The notes: generated from the sequence alone by a model not told the origin. Counted from the first letter of the stretch, positions 27,476 through 38,711 are shown. The stretch is 64,000 nucleotides of DNA from Gambelia wislizenii (GCA_030847615.1 JAUMIR010000011.1:38485001-38549000), one strand, 5' to 3'. Numbers and translations: made by a program.

Positions 27476-27573
27476 ATTGAGTTGGTTTGCCTATACCCCA
27501 CCTTTCCTCCTAAGCTCAAAGCATCTGAGGTCAGAGACGTACAAAAGGCTAGATTGCCTCTTCCTTGTTTTTT

Positions 27574-27616
<43 letters not shown>
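27574..27616. repeat. (CT)n microsatellite
   Basis: The tract is about 20 uninterrupted CT units. Confidence 0.95.
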
Positions 27617-27618
<2 letters not shown>

Positions 27619-29099
27619 CAATGATCTGGAAGCCATCTGCATTCTCAGGCACTGGGGATTAATCACTTTTTGGTGAAGCAGCCGGGGAGGCAGCTCAGTG
27701 TTCTCAGCGGCTGCTTCATTCAGACACAGCAAGGCCTTAAAAGGATTGAGAGGACCAGAGCAGGCAGATGTTCCAGGGTGGGTGAGGGAGGGAGAAGGGG
27801 AGAGGGCTGGGCCTGCCTCTTCCTCCCTGGCCTTGTAGCACCATGTCCATTTGTGGCTGGACAGGCATGAGTCTGAATGGGATCGGAGCAGTGCCACAGC
27901 TGGGCCCCCTCTTGAATGCCTTGGCTGCTTCTAGGCCAGGGATGGGAACTGTGTAGCCCTGCAGGCATTTTTGGACTACAGTTCCCATCAGGCCTTGCAT
28001 GGGGCAGCAGCGGAGGTGGAAGAAAGCCCCACCAGCCACCTGCTTCTGCCTTGCAAAGGAACCCCACCACCTTAAAGGCATTCGCGGTGGGTTGAATCTG
28101 TGGATTGTACTTTTAGTGTGTGTTAAATATGGTTTGTGGGGCCCAGAGATATTCATGGGTTTTCCACTTTTGTGGGGGTCCTGCTCCCCTAACCCCAGTG
28201 AGTTTGGATTCTCCTATAATCCTATACAGTGGATTCAACTGTAATTCTCTTTTAGCACTTTTAATCTGCACACTTCTGCTGTTTTAAATCACTGTGAGCT
28301 GCTGAGTCTGGTCTTCAAGAGAAAAGCAGGATATAAATTCAATAAATACATAAATGGACATATGTACACAATTCATGCTCTGTCAGTGAGGTGGACTCCC
28401 AGTTCAGCTCCATCTCCTCAATTGCTTACTGACTGTAAAAAAAAATAAAAATGGACAAGCACCATGCTCAGGGAACTGCAGAAGGAGCTTTCCTACAAGG
28501 AAAGGAGAAAACGCTCAGGTCTAGGTATTTTAGCAGTTAATCCCAACAACCTATTTAGGGCCCAACAGAGTGTTCTACTGTGGTCAATGATGTGGAAATA
28601 ATGGACAGAATTACATCTACCCCCCCCCCAATATTAGATATCTGAAACTGAAATCAATTGGCAGTGTACCCAAAAGAGACAAGAGAAATTAATTTTTTTT
28701 TAAATGCAACACACAAATTAGCTTAGGAAGCAGGATGTGAAGATAACATCAAGCTTAGACATCAGAAGGAAGGAAGAGAAGAAGAAAAAGACAAATTGAT
28801 AGCATAAGCCAGAGGTCTGTCAGTGACAATTAGACATAATAGGTAATTTGCAAAGCACTATGAGCAGTCCTCCTTCTCGTGCCCTGCATCTGAGCATCCT
28901 GGCCCTAGATCAATCACTAACTGGGCAGCCGAGGAGTCTTTCAGTGTTCGTATCCCAGATGGCAGTTCCTCCCCATTCCCATACAAAATATGGGGGGGGG
29001 GACCTGTTGTCCATGAGAAACATGCAGCCCTTGGAGGTCTTTTGTGTGGTCTGATCACATGCCCAAGGAGCCATCATTAAACTATGGGTAGCCCATTTG
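27617..29099. other. MITE scrap at 28083-28245; otherwise unrecognised
   Basis: 28083-28245 (ggttttccacttttgtgggg, cctaaccccagtgag) resembles the outer part of the MITE at 47359. 27935-28005 is a palindromic unit of the family at 5368 (ttttggactacagttcccatc). No coding signal is present. Confidence 0.35.
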
Positions 29100-29255
29100 A
29101 GGGTGAAACAAATCTGCATTTTGGTTTTACTACATTTAGTCTTCAAAGGAGCCTTCCAAGGTGCTGAAATGTATACCTCACTAAGTCCAGCACCTTGGAT
29201 AGCTCTTTTATTGTGCAAGACTACAGCTGGGCATTGATTCACTACCCTACAGACA
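29100..29255. repeat. Palindromic dispersed repeat (copy 3)
   Basis: The landmarks are ccaaggtgctgaaatg, ccagcaccttggatagctc and gattcactaccct. The arms are more diverged than in other copies. Confidence 0.5.
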
Positions 29256-29544
29256 CTGTCCACCCCCCTGTGTATCTCTCTGCCTGCTGAAAAACATGGC
29301 TGCTGCCCCCTTATAACATGTTGTGCTCCCAAGAAGCCTGCCCTTCGCTTTTTCTAGGCTGGAAAGAGCACAGTTGTGGAAGCAACAGGAAGGCTCACAC
29401 CTTAGCCAAGACCACGGCTCTGCAGTTAAACCTCCACATGTTCCAAGCAGAGAAGGGATGGAAAGACTTATTCACTCCTAGGTAGAAAAACAAGTTTCTC
29501 CCACAGATAGGGAAACCAAACTAGGAAAATGAATAGATTAGCAA

Positions 29545-30020
29545 GAATTTTGTGTAGCTGAAAGCAAGATTAGACTCAGAGGAAGGAGGTGTGAAAATTG
29601 GTGGAAGGAACACCAACAGTTTAATACTTGCAGATGACACCATATTACTGTACTTGCAGAAAATAGCAAAGACTTCAAATGACTATGGATTAAAGTTAAA
29701 GAAGAAAATACAAAAGCCAGGCTACTGCTAAACATTAAGAAAAATAATGTCCACAGATGATTTACAGTACAGTACATAACTTTAAAGTGGTTAAGAGAGA
29801 CATCAAAACAGTGAATGATTTTGCATCCCTTGGTTCAGTCATTAATCAAAATGGGGACTGCAGTCAAGATATTGAATAGTAAGACTTGGGAAAAAGATGT
29901 GGAAAGGCATGCATGGAGGAACTAGACAAGATTCTCAAATATAATGCCATATCATTGAATGCCCAAGACAGGATCACCCATGCCATTGTATTATGTCCAC
30001 CTTTCGCATTGTATTACGTC
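29545..30020 (+). mobile_element. RTE/Bov-B-type LINE, RT fragment
   Basis: Broken frames spell GGRNTNSLILADDTILL (the ADD active-site region of the polymerase), then SNDYGLKLK and, later, FCIPWFSHSKW-like sequence equal to the usual FxFLGSxIxxxGDC region with frameshifts. The copy is decayed, with stops and indels. Confidence 0.7.
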
Positions 30021-31004
30021 CACCTTTCATTTTGGACAAAAATGACCAACTGCTTCTGGAGGGGAATTTAGACAAGCGTAAGGCCTCCAGGGGATGCCAG
30101 TCCTCCTGTTCCATCCTCCCCGTCACAACCACACTCTGCTTGAGCATGGGTGGAAGAAGGGGTGGAAGAGGGAGGTGACAGGGGGACCATGTCTGGCCCA
30201 CCGCTAGCCAGCTATAATTGTCCCTGGCCCACCATCTGTTGCAGGAGGCCCTGGGAAAAACAAAAGATTGTTGCCCACCCAGTTGTAATTCAGCAACAAA
30301 AGTGGATCCATTTTAACCCCTTTCCCTACAAAGGCAGACTCTGTCTAATGTCAGCATGAACTTTGTGCTCCTGCAATGCGGATGGTATACTCCCCCACAC
30401 TTCACCTTTGTCCTTTTATTATTCTGTTCTGCAAAATCTCCAGGGCATCTCTCTCGGAGCTTTCCCCAGATTCCTTGCCTTCTTTTCACTGTGCTTGCTC
30501 TGTTAGGCCCAGCTGGGGATAATTTTGCAGGCTTACTGTAGAAATGTCATCACAGGAAGAAAGGGATGTGGAATTTTTTTGTTTTTGTTTTTTGCATTGG
30601 ATTAGACAAAACCTTTGGATCAGGTTTGGAACTCCCCGTCCTGATCCCAAGGAAGACAAAGAGCAGACAGCCTGAAGGGCTCACCCCGTCCTCACTGTCA
30701 TGGGAAAACCAGCCCCTCTTCCGAGGATGGTGGCTCCAGCTCATGGGGGAGAGTGGCCAGAGAATGTGAACTTCCAGTAAACACATGGGAAGGGACAGAG
30801 GACACAGGAAAAGAATGTGCCAGATTCAGACCTACACGTGACCCATTGCGCCATGGCCAGGGACTGAACTTCTGAACTGCCGCCAGTAGCAGTAATAATA
30901 ATAAAAAATAAAAACAGTGCTCCAAGATGGATGACATCATGACACAATAGATAAACTTCTGAACCGGTCCTGAAAGGAGTTTTGTTTCATGTGACTCTAA
31001 TTCA
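30021..31004. other. No recognised gene
   Basis: 30040-30075 shares accaactgcttctggagggg with the TGCA-rich family. An ATT/AAT run lies near 30893-30912. Nothing else is supported. Confidence 0.35.
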
Positions 31005-31500
31005 GGGTTGGGCTCAGTGCCGCCGCCTTCACTGACGTGTCTGTGGGGCGCAGAAGAGAGCCTTCTCGGTGGTAGCCCCTAGACCCCAGAACCCCAGTTC
31101 TTGGGGGGCCAGAACGACCCTGCCTTGCGGTCCTTCCATTGGCAGATAAAGAACTTTTTAAAAAATCAAGACAGACTTTGAGAACAGAAGATTTTTAAGG
31201 TAAGAGCTTATAAGAAGGTGATGTAGGAGAGTGAGAGTTCTCAGGAAAACCAAGTGAAAGGCCAAAAAGTGGCAGGCTGGGCAAAATAATACTCAAAAGA
31301 GGGACTTATAAGTTTCATCACCAAGAATTAAAGTTGACTATAGAATTCAGCGGTGAGGAATCTGTTTGTTCAAAGTTAAAATAAGCTTTTAGGCCATCAG
31401 GCTTTTAGAACCTCACTGGGATGGGCGCTTTATGGTGTGCAGTGCTGTTCCTGTGGTTTGCATATAGTCTATTAATTAATTTTGATGGTTTTAACTTCAT
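31005..31500 (+). mobile_element. L2-like LINE 3' end
   Basis: The phrase agagccttctcggtggtagc and its surroundings match the familiar end of L2-type ORF2 in squamates (ordinarily a coding run ending in a tryptophan-rich block). An AT-rich 3'UTR with tttaattgtttttaaataac follows. Confidence 0.6.
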
Positions 31501-31794
31501 AAATTGTTTAATTGTTTTTAAATAACTTTTATATTTATACTTTTTGGGGAGACGTTTTTGTATAGTCTCTAATCTGTGGGGGTTTGTCCTGATGGCTCTG
31601 CTGAGTGGGCCAAGGCCTCTCTTCCCAACTCTCTTGGCCTCCAAGGCTCCATTTGTGTGAACAGAGGCTGAAAATGCTGGGTGTATGCACAGCGCTAGAA
31701 ACCGTGCAGGAATCGGGATGAGCATCTCAGCTGATTTGGTTCTTCCATGCAACCACAAATGATCTGATGGATCTGATGGATCTGATCCCTGTTG

Positions 31795-31935
31795 GGTGAC
31801 AAGTAGGAAAGTTTTTGCTTTCTGAGACATTTCTACAGAAAATTCATTTTTGGGGGGAAAACCCTCATTTTTGTGCCAAAACAACATTCCTTTCACATTT
31901 GGAAAACCAGCTGTTTTCTGTGTGAATGTGTTAGG
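31795..31935. repeat. GCAGAAA-rich degenerate repeat
   Basis: The phrases tttctacagaaaattcattt and ccagctgttttctgtgtg match the quasi-tandem family at 25040-25225 and 50560-50830. Confidence 0.35.
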
Positions 31936-32029
31936 TGTCCTCCCAACCCCCCCAAGGGGTCACCAGAGGTGGAGTCAACAGCATCTAGTTTGCTCTCCAG
32001 CCCTCCACCCTTGCAACGTCAGTGCTGGG

Positions 32030-32165
32030 GAGTCACGCAGGCCTCCAGATCCAGTTGGACTGCAACTCCCAGTTGCCATATGTAGCACAGCCTAATGGTG
32101 AGGAATGCTGGGAGCTGCAATCGAAAACATCTGGAAGGCCACATGATTCCCACTCCTGTTCTAAA
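32030..32165. repeat. Palindromic dispersed repeat of the 'ctgggagctg' type
   Basis: The arms ccagttggactgcaactccc and gaatgctgggagctgcaatc flank a short centre. It is one of the better copies of the family at 5368. Confidence 0.6.
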
Positions 32166-32329
32166 TACACCTTGTGTACTGATGCTGGTGGAGGAGGGGG
32201 AATTGGGGGCTTAAGTGGGTGGCACTCCCAGTACTCCAAAGAGTTGACCCCTACCCCTGGTGAGTGCATAGAACTGTAGAATGGAGCCCTAAAAGGATAC
32301 CTGTGGGCCCCAGAGGAAATGGACTGGTG

Positions 32330-32450
32330 GGCTCTAGGAGCTGTGAATCCACTTGGGAGCTATCCAAGGTGCTGAACCCACTTTTGGGGGGTTAGGGTTG
32401 TACACTTTTGCTATCTGCTTTGATAGTTCAGACTAAAGTTTAGAGCGGGT
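32330..32450. repeat. Palindromic dispersed repeat (copy 4)
   Basis: The landmarks are gtgaatccacttgggagct, atccaaggtgctgaaccc and gttcagactaaagtttagag. It belongs to the family described at 3965-4110. Confidence 0.5.
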
Positions 32451-32724
32451 CCAGCACTCCTTTGAGCTGGGAGCCGCCAGTGGCCACTGGTCAGGCTTGA
32501 GGGGCAGCCCGAGGCCTCTGGGTTCTGGGATAGGGCCTTTCGGTGCACCCAGTCCAGTGTGGCTGTTCCAGTGTAAAAATTAACACTAACCCTTATCCAA
32601 CTGGTTTTGCAAGGCAATCCCAACCAAACAGAAATGGCTTTGTGTTTTCTTGACAAAATTATCAATTATCCATTGATAGGCAAGCAGAATGGCATCCCAG
32701 TGAAACAGCCCACTGAAAAGAGAT

Positions 32725-33118
32725 TCCAGGTAAAGATTATTAGGAAGAACTTCCTGACCGTAAGACCTGTTCGGAAGTGGAATCTGCTGCTGCCTGGGAG
32801 TGGGGTCTTTAGAATTTTTTTATGGGATTAGGAATTTTTTATTGGAATAAGACCATTCTACTGAAAAATACACCCCACCGCAAAAGGCCGTAACAGTAAC
32901 CCAAAAATAATAATTGTTTTCCTCTTTTCTTACTAATACAAAAATAAAACTATCTATCCTAACACTAATACATGTTTCCTCTTAATCTAAACGCGCTTGT
33001 AAGCAGAGGCTGGGTGGCTATCTGTTGTGGGGAGTGCTTTGATTGTGGATGCCTGCAGAGCGGAGGGGGTTGGACTAGATGGCCCTTGGAGATCCCTTCC
33101 ACTTCTAGGAATCTATGA
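32725..33118 (+). mobile_element. CR1 LINE 3' end split by a 180 bp insertion
   Basis: 32725-32815 codes for the block usually read as RKNFLTVR.VRKWNLL, and 33000-33118 has the CR1 end (ggttggactagatggccct, ttccacttctaggaatctat). Between them, 32816-32998 is AT-rich sequence foreign to CR1. The tail ends exactly where the CpG island begins. Confidence 0.7.
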
Positions 33119-33601
33119 ACTGGCCCCACTGGGAGGCCCTGGGAGAGCCCCGGGTGCCGGGCTGGGTGTCTCCCTGCCCCTCCTCTCCGCAAGCTCCGTC
33201 TCCCCCAGCGGTGCCTCCGTCCCCCCTCCGGAGCCGAAGGTTTCCTCCCCTCCGGACTGTCCCCCACACCCCCCCACACGGGGGCGCCCCCTGGCTGCGG
33301 GGCGGAGACCGTGCCCACGACCCCCTCCGGCGCCCGGATCGGGAGGGCGGGAGGGCGCGAGGAGGGGGACCCCTTTCCCTCCCGGGGGGAGCCGCGCGCG
33401 TGGAGAACGGCCCCACCCCACGCCCCCCCACCCGCGCGGCGCAGGGCCCCCTCCGCTCCCCCCACCCCACCCCGCAGAAGGCGCCCGGCAGGCAGGCAGG
33501 CCGGCAGGCGGAGGTCCACGCGGTCGAGCCCCCTCCGGGCCGGCCGAGCCAGGGAGGCGGGAGGCGCGTGGCGTCAGCGAGCGGGGGGGGGGGCGCCGGC
33601 C

Positions 33602-33609
33602 CATAAAAG
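33602..33609 (+). promoter_or_regulatory. TATA-like box
   Basis: The motif cataaaag is the only AT-rich octamer in its GC-rich surroundings. It would place transcription start at about 33630-33635. Confidence 0.5.
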
Positions 33610-33629
33610 GCCCGCCTGTCTGTCGGCCC

Positions 33630-33942
33630 GCCGGTCGGGGAAGGGGGCGCCGCCGGCAGAGGGAGCGGGAGCCGCCAAGGAGGCCCAGCGCGCGGGGGAG
33701 CCTCGGCGGGAGCGCCAGCAGAGCAGGGGGTCGCGGTCGGGGTCGGGACCGTGCCTGGGGCTCCCCCCGCCGCCGCCTTCCGGGCCCGAGGTCTGGATGC
33801 GCCCGGCCCGGGCCAGGCAGCGGCGGAGGCGGAGGCGGCGGAGGAGGCGGCGGGTCGGCCCGGCCTGAGCGGCGCCCCCTGAGCGGCCCGGCAGCCATCG
33901 GAGCCCTTCCCGGCAGAGGAGCCGCCGCCGCCCGGGCGGAAG
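33630..33942 (+). other. Predicted 5'UTR exon of the KCTD12-like gene
   Basis: The exon is inferred from the TATA-like box and a donor, gcggaag/gtgggc (gt at 33943-33944, G at +5). It contains a single ATG (33797), which opens a short upstream ORF. Human KCTD12 is, as I recall, a single-exon gene, so a separate leader exon would be a difference or a KCTD12B trait. The exon is not proved without transcripts. Confidence 0.45.
33797..33868 (+). CDS. Upstream ORF, 23-residue arginine-rich peptide
   Basis: The frame is ATG to TGA, 24 codons. The peptide starts MRPARARQ, continues with eleven arginines (CGG and AGG codons) and ends VGPA. The start context is weak (t at -3, c at +4), so scanning ribosomes would often pass it. 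It is the only ATG in the predicted leader; the 24 leader bases of the coding exon have none. Whether it is translated is unknown. Confidence 0.4.
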   Translation: MRPARARQRRRRRRRRRRRVGPA

Positions 33943-35025
33943 GTGGGCACGGGGGGGGGGGGGCGCGGGCGCGGGGCGGGGGCGCGGCGGAAGGCCAGGG
34001 AGGCCGGGGAGGGGGACTGGGGGCCGGGAGCAGACCCCCCGAGGGGAGCCCGGGCGCTGGAGGGGGGGAATGGGGCCCCGGCCCCTCTGCTGGGCCCCCG
34101 CCGCCCCCCGCCAGGCCTCCCCGCGCGGCACCGGGAGCTCTGGGGGAGGGCCCGGGGCGGCCAAGGCTGTGCCCCCCTCGCTGGGTTGGTGCCGCGGAGC
34201 GACGGCCGTTTGCGGTTCCTCTGTTTCATTACGAGGGCTTTCGTGTCCTTGATTTAGTCTCCGTTGATGCTTCGGCTTCGCGCTTCCCTTCGCCCCTGAA
34301 AATGCCATCAGACCCTCAGTAATACCCGAAGGGGGGCCAGGCTATCCAGAACCCCAAGCCGGGTGTAAAACACACACACACACGCACCCAGCGGTGCTCT
34401 TGTCAGCCTCCCACACCCGCCTTCCAAAGTAGCCCAGGGGCGCGCGTGTGTGGGGGGGGGGGTGTTGGGGGATCCAGTGGTCAATCCTGCTCCGGTTGCG
34501 CCAGGGACCCTGAAGGAGTTTGGGGTCCGGGACCCTTGCTTCTCCTCTTCCCCCCCCCCGTGAGTGGGGCGGGTGGGCTGCAGAAGAGGACGAAGGCAGA
34601 CCGGGGGGGCAAGGCCAGGGTGTTTAGGGGGCAGGAGGGGCGCTCCTTTGGCTGCCACCCCCTCGGTTCTCTGGGCTGCAGAAAGGAAGCCTCTGCCCGG
34701 AGGAGGAGGAGGAGGAGGACGGGTGGAGCTTTGCTCCCTGCCTTGCACAAGGACACCGAAGGTCCAGAGAGCCCAAACATGGCCAGAAGAGACCCGTTTT
34801 CGCAGGAGAGAGGAGGGGAGCCCACATCCAGGAGCCCCTTCCCTCCCTTGCGGCCTTTGTGGCTGCAGGTGATCCTCTGGCTGGTGCCGGGCAGCCCTTG
34901 ACCAGAGAAAGGGCCGGGGAGGGACTGACTGGCCAGTGGACCAACTCTGGCATGAACCCAGAGGGAAAGAGAGTGTGACCTCTGGAAGTAATTCACATTC
35001 CTAGAGAAGCCCCTTGCTGCTTCCT

Positions 35026-35060
35026 CTTTGTGTGTGTCTCTGTGTGTGTGTGTGTGTCTT
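35026..35060. repeat. (GT)n microsatellite
   Basis: The tract is an interrupted GT run (tgtgtgtgtc, then tctgtgtgtg). Confidence 0.85.
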
Positions 35061-35559
35061 CTTACTTAAAAAGTGCTTTTTCCATCTCCACGCCATCTGG
35101 TGCAGTCTCCCTTCTTGGAGTCACCCAGAGCATACTAAACACATGCACAGGAGTCCTGGTTATTTGTGCAATCCAAAAGGGTTCAGATCTGGACAGAGAG
35201 CGACTTTAGGCAGCTCCAGAAGGACCTGGGCACCCAGAAAAGATGCCCACCCACACTGCCCTTTCAAGAGCAAACCTCCCTTCTTCCTCCCTTACTTCCA
35301 GGTTGAAAGCTGCTTTTCTTTTGTTTTAGTTTTGGGATGATGTATTTTATTGATTTTCCAAATGGTTTTTCAATAACAATTGCAGACAATAAAATTTGCC
35401 TGCCGAAATAATAAGCACCAAACAGCTTAGGAACAGCAAGGAAAGGACACAGCCCCCCCCCTCACTCTTCTCTGTTTTTGTGGCTCTTGTCCAAGCCAAA
35501 TTAGGGGCAAAAGGCACTCAGAGAAAGCTAGAGGGAGTAGCTAAAAGGTGGTGGTGGGA

Positions 35560-35775
35560 ATGGGGGCTTTGCTCCCTCAAGTAATAATTCTTCTCCACCC
35601 CCAATGACATTTTCCTTCCATCCCTAGATTCCTGGCCTTCTAGAGACATTGAAAACCGTCCACACCTAGAACTTCTATATTTGCTGTGTTCTCGTTCTTT
35701 AGGATCTTTCTCTGCCCCTTTTCTCTGGATGCCTAAACTCTATTTCTAAATGCTCAGCTCGTGTTTTAAGTTACT
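35560..35775. repeat. Unnamed dispersed repeat, related to 2150-2372
   Basis: The shared landmarks are aataattctt, attttccttccatccc and cacacctagaacttc, in the same order as in the first copy. Confidence 0.45.
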
Positions 35776-36744
35776 GCTGTGGCTTAAATTTGGGAATGGA
35801 AGGAACAATTTATTGGGAGGCAGAATTCTTGTTTGCAGGGGTAAGCTCCTTATTTTGCCCCCTTCCTTGTGGCCATTTCCTTGGCATTCTTACAACCAGT
35901 GCTGCATGAATACATACATCAAGGCTCTTTCTACTTGGATTTGGGGATGGGGTGGGGGGTGAGCAGCCACAGGTCTGTGTCTCTCCATGAGATTCTGTCC
36001 TTGGTTTCAGCATAGTGTTCTCATGTGTTGCACATTAGCAGCACATGAGGTGGGTGGGTGCTCCCCGTGGAATCCAGATCTATAGCTCTCATGCAGGTGG
36101 TCTTCTGGTTCTTTGGATCCTGGCTTTGGGGAAACCGTGTGTGTGTGTAGGGGGGTTTTGGGGAGGGGATGAGGGTACTCATTCTAAATATAGTTACACT
36201 GCCCTGGCAGCTGTTGGTAAGATCCTCAGGGTGAATGTGCATGCACCAGAAATTTAAGGTAACCACTATCTGCAGAAATGGTCCTGCTTTTCATGGTGTT
36301 GATGTCCCAAGAAAGCCTATGCAGTATTGCAGGCTGGAGTCCCTTCAGCCTGGGCAAGAATGAGCAAGGTTCGCAGCTCAATGGGGACTCCTCCTTCAGG
36401 CAAAATAGGTAGGCAGTTAAAGTTTGGTCAGTTAGTTGCATAGTTAGGACACTTCTCATAATTTCCCCAACATTTTTTGAATGGCTCAGAGCCCATCTGT
36501 GTATAACCAGTTAAGAGCCTAAAACTATGGATCTGTACTCTGAAGGAAGAGAGAGCAAGATCTGAAGGGAATGCATGAAAAAGTTCCCTTGGAATTCCAT
36601 TGTGCATTTGGGGAGTACTTTCGTTAGTTACAGAAACAAACTCTGGATTTTGCAGGTCCTCTTGAGGTCGCAGAAGGGCTTACTCTTTTTTTAAGCATGC
36701 AAAGGGATCTTGTAGAGCATTTGGTACATAGCAATAGAATGGTA

Positions 36745-36866
36745 CATGAAGTAGACTTAAGTCTATGAAAGCTTGTGCTACCAACTTCTTTCTCTCCATT
36801 AGTCTCAAAGGTGCTACATGATCCCTTTGTATACTGATATTCCAAACTACATGGCTATGACCTTGA
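36745..36866 (+). repeat. Dispersed repeat of the 'aaaggtgctac' type
   Basis: The words gaagtagacttaagtctatg, aaagcttgtgctaccaac and tagtctcaaaggtgctac occur in this order. It is the opposite-strand counterpart of 8410-8740. The family is widespread in sauropsids, and I do not assign its class. Confidence 0.55.
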
Positions 36867-37434
36867 AATCTCTTTTTAAGTATTCCTTAAAACTGATACA
36901 CAGCTTTTGGGGCCTAATTTTTTGAAGGTCTGACCAAAACCAAACTTTTTTGCTGTTTTTTCCCCCCTCTTGCCACTGGAAATAAATTTTGCCACTACTG
37001 AAGCAGTTTCCCTGAATCTTGTTGTAAAACACCGGCAAGGAACACAAGTTGCATGATCCGCTCCTGCTCTGAGACCAAACAAGACTGGGATCATGTGTCC
37101 ATCCCAAAGCGTCCCCCTGGCTGGCCACAGCTTTGCTTCTGACTTGGCTGGGACCATTGTTCTGTATGGGAATGGTTGTGTCTGCCTCCAGTGTGGAATT
37201 TGCACTTCAAGCATTTCCTTTCATGCTGCAAATCCTGTCTTGTTCGGTTGGTTTGGCTGGACAAGTTGGAGAAGTCATGCACGGCATGTGCTCTCGCCTG
37301 CGCTGGTGGGCAAAAAAAGATGCAAGTCAGGCCGGATGCTTTAGTGGACCATTGTGATTTATTTCCCAGGTGTTTTGAGGATTAAATGACATCCCCTGCA
37401 ACTATCCCAGTGCAGAGAACTTGAGAACTAGCAA

Positions 37435-37595
37435 TGTTCTAGAGCACTACTCTAGAGTGGTTTTCTAATTCTGATTCTCCAGATGTTTCAGACCTCAGCT
37501 TCCAAAAGCCTCAGCTAGCTTGGCCAGTCCTCAGGGTTTCAAGGAACAGAGGTCCAAAACACCTGGAAAACCAGAGTGTGAGAACCATAGAAGAT
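37435..37595. repeat. Degraded palindromic repeat
   Basis: The arms ctccagatgtttcagacctc and ggtccaaaacacctggaaaa face each other around agctagcttggccagtcc. It is an old copy of the family at 5368. Confidence 0.4.
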
Positions 37596-37929
37596 GGTGT
37601 GCAAATGTTTTGCCCTGTTGAGCCCTGGTTAGTTGTTGAGAGCAAGCAGGGCCTATCAGTGACCTGTGCAATCCGGGAGATGACACAGTTGCTCCCACAC
37701 ACTGAAAGGCACCACAGAGCTGCCTTCCCTCTCCACCACTCCCTCACTGAAGCCCACAAATGGGGCATGGAGCTGACGCATCGTAATTCCACACTTCCAA
37801 ATTCTGATGCTGTTCCACAAGCAGAGCAGTCACTCGGATGTCCCTTCCTTGTCTGTTTGTTAATCAAGCAACTTCTGATTTGTTAGAAGTGAACACAGGA
37901 GGACTAATAGGATGAGATAATGTCATCTC

Positions 37930-38150
37930 CTGTTATGTGCCTTCAAGTCAACTCTGGCTTATGGCGACACTTTTCCCACAGTTTTCTTGGCCAGATTTCT
38001 TCAGAGGAAGTTCACTATTGCCTTCCTCTCAGGCTGGGAAAGTGGGGCTTGCCCAAGGCCACCCAGTAGGTTTCCATGGCTGAGTGGGAACTTGAACCAT
38101 GGTCTCCCAGCAGCCTGGTCGAACACTCAAACCACTGCACCATGTCGACA
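37930..38150 (-). mobile_element. Sauria-type SINE (first of three in a row)
   Basis: The tail (gtgccttcaagtcaactctg), body (gcttgcccaaggccaccca) and head (actcaaaccactgcaccat) are all present, in minus-strand order. Confidence 0.8.
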
Positions 38151-38152
38151 CT

Positions 38153-38328
38153 ATTGAAGAAGGTGTTTTCTTGGTAAGATTTTTTCCCTGAGGACGTTGC
38201 CACTCCCTTCTCTGAGGCTGAACGCCTGACCTACCCAAGGCCATGCAGATGGCTTCAGTGGATGAGTGGCGATTCGAACCCTGGTCTCCAGAGCCCTATT
38301 CTGACATTCAAACCATTACATCCCACTG
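38153..38328 (-). mobile_element. Sauria-type SINE, tail-less (second of three)
   Basis: It begins at the body (gttttcttggtaagatttt) and ends at the head (ttcaaaccattacatcccac). The Bov-B-like tail is absent. Confidence 0.7.
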
Positions 38329-38329
38329 T

Positions 38330-38540
38330 CTCTATTAAGCCTTCAGATCAACAGCAACTTGTGGTGACACTATCCTAGGGTTTTCTTAGCCGGATTTAAT
38401 CAGAGGAGGTTTGTCATTGCTTTCCTCTGAGGCTGAGAGAGTGTGGCTTGCCCAGGAGCACACAGTGGGTTTCCATGGCTGGGTGGTGATTCAAACCCTG
38501 GCTTCATAGTCCAACACTCAAACCACCACATCGGCTCTTT
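38330..38540 (-). mobile_element. Sauria-type SINE (third of three)
   Basis: The tail is diverged (aagccttcagatcaacagc), while body (gtgtggcttgcccaggagc) and head (cactcaaaccaccacatcgg) are clear. Confidence 0.75.
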
Positions 38541-38703
38541 CAGTGTCACCAGTGCTGTGTCCTCATGGCATGGTGGCTTGGGAGGAGAGCAGGAGAAGGG
38601 AAGAGCCCCAGAAACCAGCAGAGACAGGGGAGGTGGTGAACATGGTGGGGCAGGGAGCTGCAGTGGGCCCGCCGACCAGTCCCCCCTCCTTCCCCAAGGC
38701 CAG

Positions 38704-38711
38704 TGACGTCA
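38704..38711. promoter_or_regulatory. Full CRE palindrome in the KCTD intron
   Basis: TGACGTCA lies in a repeat-free, GC-rich stretch (38570-38880) with no coding signal. It could mark an intronic enhancer or an alternative promoter about 1.8 kb upstream of the coding exon. The motif alone is weak evidence. Confidence 0.35.

Larger units (their letters stand above)
33120..34200 (+). promoter_or_regulatory. CpG island promoter of the KCTD12-like gene
   Basis: About 1.1 kb of very GC-rich, CpG-dense sequence with G-runs, GC boxes (gggcgg, ccgccc) and a CRE-like half site (ggcgtcagcg, 33568-33577). The abrupt rise in CpG right after the CR1 tail and the position 6-7 kb upstream of the coding exon make it the promoter and first exon of the KCTD gene. 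Long open frames on both strands here arise from GC richness and are not genes. Confidence 0.75.

Noticed and set aside
33027..34322. 431-codon open frame on the plus strand and 374- and 261-codon frames on the minus strand
   Set aside because: They coincide with the CpG island, begin in CR1 or random sequence, and consist of Pro, Gly, Arg and Ala runs. GC-rich DNA lacks stop codons by composition.
37930..38540. CRISPR-like array of repeated units
   Set aside because: Units are about 200 bp SINEs with no spacers, in a vertebrate context.
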